Of a DNA stretch of 64,000 nucleotides, positions 60,009 to 64,000 are shown piece after piece (within the stretch, counting starts at the first letter, position 1; every line of letters starts with the position of its first letter). The DNA comes from Nocardia arthritidis (lineage in GTDB: Bacteria > Actinomycetota > Actinomycetes > Mycobacteriales > Mycobacteriaceae). The position numbers were made by a program, and so were the translations under genes. The stretch spans positions 5,456,001-5,520,000 of the forward strand of contig NZ_CP046172.1 of NCBI RefSeq assembly GCF_011801145.1, read 5' to 3'. The notes under the pieces are model-generated. The model was not told the origin of the DNA. It ran no database searches and saw nothing but the letters and a program-made list of their open reading frames with translations.

Positions 60009-60281
60009 CTTTTCGGCCAGACCCGCTATCCCGGCGGCCACGAACGCACCATAATCAGCCGCTGATCGCTCGTTCGATCGGCTTCGCCACGAGACGCTCG
60101 CCGAAACGATCAGAGCTATCCACGCCGCCTCACGCGGTGCGCCGAATCCATGCCGAGATGATCATCGGGAGTGGCATCGACAACGACGCCACTCCAGCCT
60201 CGGCTGGCTCACACCATCGGAGTTCGAGAAGACGAACCAGCCCGCATCACGACGTGCGACGTCAGCGAGTTGTGTACGGCT
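60009..60281. other. 273-base gap
   Basis: No gene or recognised repeat. Open frames here have no start site and no family resemblance. Confidence 0.4.
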
Positions 60282-60656
60282 TCAGGCGAATTGCGCGCCG
60301 TGGCCGACAGACCAGTTCTCCTTCGCGGAATCAAGAATATTGATGAAGATGTCTTCTGGCCGGACGCCCGGGTTGTCGCCGAGCAGCTCGGCGATCCGCC
60401 GAAACAACGCACTCTTCTGCGCACCTGTGCGTGTGTTGAAAACGGTGATCTGGATGTACACGAGATCGTGACTGCGGTCCACGCCAAATGCGTTGCCGTA
60501 GCGAAAGTTTGCGGCGTCGTGTTCGGTGATGGTCATGAACTGATCGCCCTCGGGAACGTCGAGCGTTTCGCGCATCGCCCGGTAGATCGCGTCGAAAATT
60601 GCCTGGCGGTAGCCTTCGGGCTTCCCGGCACGCAGCGAAATGTGAACGAGGGGCAT
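60282..60656 (-). CDS. tautomerase-superfamily protein
   Basis: A 124-residue protein with the catalytic N-terminal proline (MPLVHISLRAGKPEGYRQAI, Pro2 after Met removal), EGDQFMTITEHDAANFRYGN and RRIAELLGDNPGVRPEDIF. It fits the tautomerase_2/4-oxalocrotonate-like family. AAAGGA precedes the ATG. Divergent from a TetR gene with an operator between. Confidence 0.85.
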   Translation of the reverse strand: MPLVHISLRAGKPEGYRQAIFDAIYRAMRETLDVPEGDQFMTITEHDAANFRYGNAFGVDRSHDLVYIQITVFNTRTGAQKSALFRRIAELLGDNPGVRPEDIFINILDSAKENWSVGHGAQFA

Positions 60657-60756
60657 GTCGAATCCTTTCGCATTCGGTCGACCACTCCGGTAACGACGTC
60701 CGACACCTGGCCCACCTGCCCCGCAACATGGGGCGAACCATTTTTGACACCGTGAT

Positions 60757-60783
60757 AAGAACACGTTCTTGACATGCTGTCAA
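60757..60783. promoter_or_regulatory. two overlapping palindromes, TetR operator candidates
   Basis: AAGAAC, AC, GTTCTT at 60757-60770 and TTGACA, TGC, TGTCAA at 60769-60783, both perfect. They lie between the divergent tautomerase and TetR genes. The second contains a -35-like TTGACA on both strands. Confidence 0.6.
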
Positions 60784-60830
60784 GTACTCTCGTGGCTGGA
60801 GACTGCCCATCGCCGATCGGGGAAGAAGCG

Positions 60831-61430
60831 TTGAGACCACGAGAATTCGACCACGACGAAGTCCTGCGCATCGCGTTCGATCAGTTCTGGCGCAAGGGCG
60901 TGCGAGGCACTTCCCTCGCAGACATCGCGCGCGACGCAGGCGTCCAGCGCGGCAGCCTCTACAACGCCTACGGCAGTAAGGAGGCGCTGTTTCTCGTCGC
61001 CTACGAGCGCTATGCGAACAAGTATCTGGACACGCTGCGGAACGTGCTGAGCACGGGGACGCTGCGCGAGCGTCTCGTTGCATTTTTCGACGCGACGATC
61101 AAGAACTTTCGTTCCGGCTCCCCGCCTCGCGGGTGTCCGACCACGCGCGGCCTCATGGAGTTGGCGCCCGGCGAGGGCGAGGGCCTGGGAGAGGACGCGC
61201 GCCGTGCCTTCGCCGACCTCATCAGCCGCATCACCGCCCTCGTCGAGGAAGCCTTCGTCGAGGGGCAAAGGCTGGGCGAGTTCGACGGAACACCCGGGAC
61301 CGCCGCCTTGCACATTGTGACCGTCACGCGCGGATCAGCCGTGCTCGAGCGGGCGTTCGGCGATGAGCCGGAGCTCCGCAGGATCGCCGCATACACGATC
61401 GACCTGGTTCTGGGCGAGCAAGGCCGCTGA
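60831..61430 (+). CDS. TetR-family regulator
   Basis: A 199-residue regulator: FDQFWRKGVRGTSLADIARD, AGVQRGSLYNAYGSKEALFL. The TTG at 60831 with GGGGAAG upstream gives LRPREFDHDE, the usual start of this TetR group (FDRDEAL...), so the upstream ATG at 60774 is rejected. C-terminal domain is of the AefR/TetR_C group (GCPTTRGLMELAPG). Likely represses the divergent tautomerase. Confidence 0.85.
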   Translation: MRPREFDHDEVLRIAFDQFWRKGVRGTSLADIARDAGVQRGSLYNAYGSKEALFLVAYERYANKYLDTLRNVLSTGTLRERLVAFFDATIKNFRSGSPPRGCPTTRGLMELAPGEGEGLGEDARRAFADLISRITALVEEAFVEGQRLGEFDGTPGTAALHIVTVTRGSAVLERAFGDEPELRRIAAYTIDLVLGEQGR

Positions 61431-61480
61431 GCCCACGGTCGCCTGCGCGGTATTCCCGCCTGAGGCCGTGATCGTCGAGG

Positions 61481-62377
61481 TCAATGTGCGATGGCGTCGA
61501 TGTGGTCGATCATCGTCGGCCATATGCCACGGGGAAATGCGCCGTGTCCCACCCCCGGCATGATCACGGCTTTCGCGCCGGGGATCGCACGGGCGGTCGC
61601 CAAGCCCCCGGCGGGCCGGATCATCGGATCCGCGGAGCCGTGCAGCACCAATGCCGGTATGCGAAGTTCCCGCAGCGCCCGGGTCCGGTTCGGGGCGGCC
61701 AACATTGCCGCCTGCTGACGCAATTTGCCTGCCGGATCGTAGGCGCGCTGGTAACTGAGCTCGCCGACGTGCTGTAGCCATTTCACGTCCAGCGGATAGT
61801 TCTCGGCCGAAGTGCCGATAAGTTCGTACATCGCCACCAGCTGCCGTCCCGCCTCCTGCGGCGAACCGACAGGCTGCTGCAGCAGGCCTGCGACCTTCAT
61901 GCTGGTTCTGATCGTCGCGCGGCCGATCCGTGCCGACGGCGAGGACATGATCGAGGTCAAAGAGCGTACGCGCTGGGGGTATTCGATCGCCATGGTCTGG
62001 GCGATCATGCCACCCAGCGAGCCACCGGCGAGATGTGCTGTGTCCCAGCCCATATCGTCGAGCACCGCGACCGCGTCGCCGGCCATGTCCGCCAGCGAGT
62101 ACCGGGCCGCGCGCCGGGGGCGCACGACCATATCGAGCACCCGAGGCTCTCCGAGCTGGGGCAGGTGGGTCGAGAGCCCGACATCACGGTTGTCCATGCG
62201 GACCACCTGAAATCCCTTGTCTACCAAGGCATGACAGAAATCGTCGTGCCATAGCAGCATCTGCATACCCACGCCCATGAGCAGCAGCAAGGGGCGGCCG
62301 CCGTCCGGGCCCAGTACCTCGTAGGCCAGTGCGATGTCACCGTTGTGCGCGGTGCGGATGGTTGCCGGTTGGGTCAT
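61481..62377 (-). CDS. alpha/beta-fold hydrolase
   Basis: A 298-residue hydrolase: LLLLMGVGMQMLLWHDDFCH, nucleophile elbow TAHLAGGSLGGMIAQTMAIE, LVLHGSADPMIRPAGG with the catalytic Asp, GVGHGAFPRGIW with the His. The GGSLGG elbow and aromatic-lipophilic N-terminal pattern resemble epoxide-hydrolase/lipase-like enzymes of polyketide or steroid metabolism. Divergent from a MarR gene. Confidence 0.86.
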   Translation of the reverse strand: MTQPATIRTAHNGDIALAYEVLGPDGGRPLLLLMGVGMQMLLWHDDFCHALVDKGFQVVRMDNRDVGLSTHLPQLGEPRVLDMVVRPRRAARYSLADMAGDAVAVLDDMGWDTAHLAGGSLGGMIAQTMAIEYPQRVRSLTSIMSSPSARIGRATIRTSMKVAGLLQQPVGSPQEAGRQLVAMYELIGTSAENYPLDVKWLQHVGELSYQRAYDPAGKLRQQAAMLAAPNRTRALRELRIPALVLHGSADPMIRPAGGLATARAIPGAKAVIMPGVGHGAFPRGIWPTMIDHIDAIAH

Positions 62378-62421
62378 GGTGACTCCTTCGCGAGTTCGAC
62401 TCGCCCACTCTAACCCAGATT

Positions 62422-62450
62422 GTTCTCATGTGAACAGTTCTTTTGAGAAC
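62422..62450. promoter_or_regulatory. MarR operator candidate
   Basis: GTTCTC at 62422 and GAGAAC at 62445 flank GTGAACAGTTC, giving nested half-sites GTTCTC/GTGAAC/GTTCTT/GAGAAC. It lies between the divergent hydrolase and MarR genes. Confidence 0.6.
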
Positions 62451-62469
62451 ACCGCATATGCTGGGATCC

Positions 62470-62928
62470 ATGCCAGAGCCCTCCGACTTCTACAGCGAGT
62501 TCGGTTACTACATCCACCAGGTCGTCGCGTTGATCGACAAGCGTGGTGACGCGATGTTCCGCCGCGAACTCGGCATCAGCCTGCGGCAGTTCACCCTGCT
62601 GCGACTGTTCGAATCCGGAGACGTGCCTTCGCAACAGCTGTTGTCGGACCGGCTGGGGATCGCCAAGAGCGCCGTCAGCAGGCAGATCGATATCGCACGC
62701 CGCAACGGCTGGATAGTCGTCGAGGTCTCGCCCCACTCCCGTCGCCAGCACACCTTGACCCTGACCGAGGCCGGCCGGCAGCTATTGTCACGAGCCAAAG
62801 CACTGATCGAAACATCCGAACTGGCAGGCTTCGGCGACCTACCGCAGGCTGACGTCGAGGCCACCCTGCGAACGCTGAAATCCTTGCACGGCAAGCTCCT
62901 CCAGCAACCGCTTGACCAAGCCACGTGA
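62470..62928 (+). CDS. MarR-family regulator
   Basis: A 152-residue MarR protein: SDRLGIAKSAVSRQIDIARR (recognition helix), VEVSPHSRRQHTLTLTEAGR (wing). ATG 62470 is used; ATG 62458 is also possible. Likely controls the divergent alpha/beta hydrolase. Confidence 0.86.
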   Translation: MPEPSDFYSEFGYYIHQVVALIDKRGDAMFRRELGISLRQFTLLRLFESGDVPSQQLLSDRLGIAKSAVSRQIDIARRNGWIVVEVSPHSRRQHTLTLTEAGRQLLSRAKALIETSELAGFGDLPQADVEATLRTLKSLHGKLLQQPLDQAT

Positions 62929-62989
62929 CCGCAGCCGCTCCCCGGACGTATCGCGAATCGCTGCCGATTGTCGGTAGCGCGCGAAAACC

Positions 62990-63085
62990 ACCCACCCGCC
63001 CGAAGGCGATGGAGAGCGCCTGGTAGGTCTTGTCCCGGAGCTCGATGGTGATCTGCGGATTCGCCTTGATGTCGTACGCGAGTCA
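62990..63085 (-). pseudogene. possible nitroreductase (deazaflavin-dependent) fragment
   Basis: Minus-strand frame YDIKANPQITIELRDKTYQA resembles the ANPxVxIE...xxY segment of F420-dependent nitroreductases. Both sides are missing. Short, so assignment is weak. Confidence 0.3.
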
Positions 63086-63102
63086 TCGCGTGTCCTGGCA
63101 TC

Positions 63103-63158
63103 CCGCCGGGCGATCGTTGTGCTGCGAGATCGACTGCGGCGCAGCACGTCCGCACATG
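63103..63158 (-). repeat. B-element copy 3 (reverse)
   Basis: CCGCCGGGCGATCGTTGTGC, TGCGAGATCGACTGCGGCGC, then GCACATGCTG, the reverse of B2. Otherwise nothing is supported in 62929-63246 except the fragment at 62990. Confidence 0.7.
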
Positions 63159-63246
63159 CTGATTGCTTTCGAAGTCACTCCGCCACGGGCCGTCGAACTG
63201 CGATACTTGTTGTGGGGAATGGGTCCTACCAGCGAAAGTAGCTTCG

Positions 63247-63396
63247 ATGAGTACTGATCCAGCGGCCGACGAGAACGAATCCGTCACCAGCGCCGAACCG
63301 GAGACAGACGCTCGGGAGGCCGAGCAGCGGACTCCACCACGAGTGGGTGCTGTTCCAGACTCTGTCGTATTCATTCAGCCCCCTCCTGTCGACTAG
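63247..63396 (+). CDS. 49-residue acidic peptide
   Basis: MSTDPAADENESVTSAEPET, DAREAEQRTPPRVGAVPDSV, VFIQPPPVD. GAAAG precedes the ATG. Length and layout (acidic front, Arg/Thr middle, DS-hydrophobic then Pro/Gly end) match the peptide at 58895. No family or modification enzyme recognised. Confidence 0.45.
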   Translation: MSTDPAADENESVTSAEPETDAREAEQRTPPRVGAVPDSVVFIQPPPVD

Positions 63397-63474
63397 GCCG
63401 CGCCCTTGCCGCTGGGCGCGTTAGGCGGTCATCCAGAACGTTTGCCTGGCAAAGCTTTCCAGCGCACGCGAAGT

Positions 63475-63533
63475 GGCCGCTGCGCGGGCGAACCGTTCAG
63501 ATCGGCTGGGCGACATGGCCTTCCAGCGCATCA
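63475..63533 (-). repeat. A-element copy 14 (reverse)
   Basis: On the plus strand GCGAACCGTTCAGATCGGCT, GGGCGACATGGCCTTCCAGC. A second piece of the same end lies at 63444-63470. The gap 63397-63586 holds only these. Confidence 0.75.
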
Positions 63534-63586
63534 CCAGTGTGATGGCTCGGACCGTCACCTATGAGGGACGGTCGACATAACCCGGC

Positions 63587-63847
63587 TCAGTGCAGCAACG
63601 CTCGCGCTATCCAGCATCGGGAACGGGAGCGACCGTTACGCCGGTACACGGTGGCGGTGATCCGAGCACCCAGCGAATCGGTGACGTAGAAATACTCTCC
63701 GCCGATATCGGTTGCGGCACGGGCGATCTCATCGATCGATCCGTGAAAGTCATATGTTCCCCAGCCGCTCAACGCCATCTCGACCGTGCCGACCGGGTCG
63801 AAGTCATGCGACGGTTCGGTGTCGAGTTCCTCCGCTATGTGGCGCAT
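63587..63847 (-). CDS. hypothetical protein, start uncertain
   Basis: About 86 residues from ATG 63847: MRHIAEELDTEPSHDFDPVG, then DEIARAATDIGGEYFYVTDS and LGARITATVYRR. Coding-like, no family recognised. The frame runs on upstream into a copied XRE leader, so the start may have been remade by a rearrangement. Confidence 0.45.
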   Translation of the reverse strand: MRHIAEELDTEPSHDFDPVGTVEMALSGWGTYDFHGSIDEIARAATDIGGEYFYVTDSLGARITATVYRRNGRSRSRCWIARALLH

Positions 63848-63927
63848 CGCCCCACTCTCAGCCGGACCGAGAACCGCTGTCAAGGCAGTGTGCCGCCGCC
63901 GGGTGTGCGCTCGAACACTCGAGTCAG

Positions 63928-64000
63928 CGACGGAAGGCTGACGCATACCGCCGGCTCGGCACACCCGCAACCTGACCCTGCCGGTAGCAGGAACCGGATG
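63928..64000 (-). pseudogene. 5' end of a second XRE regulator copy, diverged
   Basis: AGCGACGGA, GCATACCG, CACCCGCAACCTGACCCTGC matches the start and leader of the XRE gene at 21488-21565. The N-terminal MRQPSVADSSV matches MSQSSVADLGS. The downstream coding part is replaced by unrelated sequence. More may lie beyond the window. Confidence 0.6.

Noticed and set aside
29811..63533. Conserved short translations such as VNRxDRLxDxVFQRTHMP in many places
   Set aside because: They are translations of the A-element on one strand. Conservation is at the DNA level, across frames and without starts, so they are not a protein family.
27224..63533. CRISPR array from the repeated elements
   Set aside because: Copies are spaced by kilobases with genes between, not by short spacers, and no cas gene is present.
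1..64000. tRNA, rRNA or origin of replication
   Set aside because: No cloverleaf, rRNA-like block or DnaA-box cluster was recognised by eye; a covariance-model search was not possible here.

Overview
The window is 64 kb of GC-rich DNA with dense ATGA-coupled genes, GTG starts and many small operons with local regulators. Family content (a mycothiol-dependent isomerase homologue, an ECF41 sigma factor, a fatty-acyl-AMP ligase, LGFP-repeat secreted protein, many MFS/TetR/MarR/LuxR genes) suggests a mycolic-acid actinobacterium, most likely Nocardia or a close relative. This is inference from gene content; no rRNA or tRNA gene was seen.

Region 1 (1-20.6 kb) looks like stable chromosome. It opens inside a fatty-acyl-AMP ligase/carrier/thioesterase gene coupled to an NAD epimerase and a GNAT-aminotransferase fusion, which is the end of a natural-product locus. 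Cupins, a frameshifted ArsR gene, a FlK-like thioesterase, a Uma2 protein, a frameshifted peptide-binding lipoprotein, an LVIVD protein, a VOC protein, a ketopantoate-reductase homologue, an ECF41 sigma factor, hydrolases, two MFS exporters and a two-component system follow. The DHA2 exporter/serine hydrolase pair is divergent from the two-component pair.

Region 2 (20.6-26.7 kb) holds a candidate peptide-modification locus. Three small genes encode internally repeated peptides, two of them with signal-like N-termini. The third is translationally coupled to a JmjC-type iron/2-oxoglutarate oxygenase. Two near-identical palindromes sit in the divergent promoter of the first two peptide genes, and a LuxR regulator follows.

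Region 3 (26.7-64 kb) is an accessory region. It is studded with about 15 copies of a roughly 75-bp nested palindromic repeat (A-element) and with B, C and D repeats that share its ends. None was seen before 27 kb. Between the repeats lie one- to few-gene units: OYE reductase with MarR, ATP-grasp, methyltransferases, GNAT, three small secreted proteins, a MauE-MauD-Cys-rich peptide-ABC exporter operon, EthD/LysR, and an LGFP metalloprotease with a lipoprotein. A tyrosine recombinase has an A-element running into its 5' end and a half A-element at its 3' end. The region also contains IS21, IS3 and IS30 elements or remnants, and many gene fragments (TetR, acyl-CoA ligase, amidohydrolase, oxidoreductase, MarR, phage tail, chimeric XRE/LysR).

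The two most system-like loci are the JmjC/repeat-peptide locus (21.7-25.2 kb) and the operon at 49.2-52.6 kb. In the latter, a 59-residue acidic peptide with ten cysteines sits between MauE/MauD-type disulfide-forming proteins and an ABC exporter. The A-elements look like either MITE/REP-type repeats or cassette-boundary sites for a tyrosine recombinase. Several otherwise intact genes carry single-base deletions in homopolymer runs, so some frameshifts may be assembly errors.
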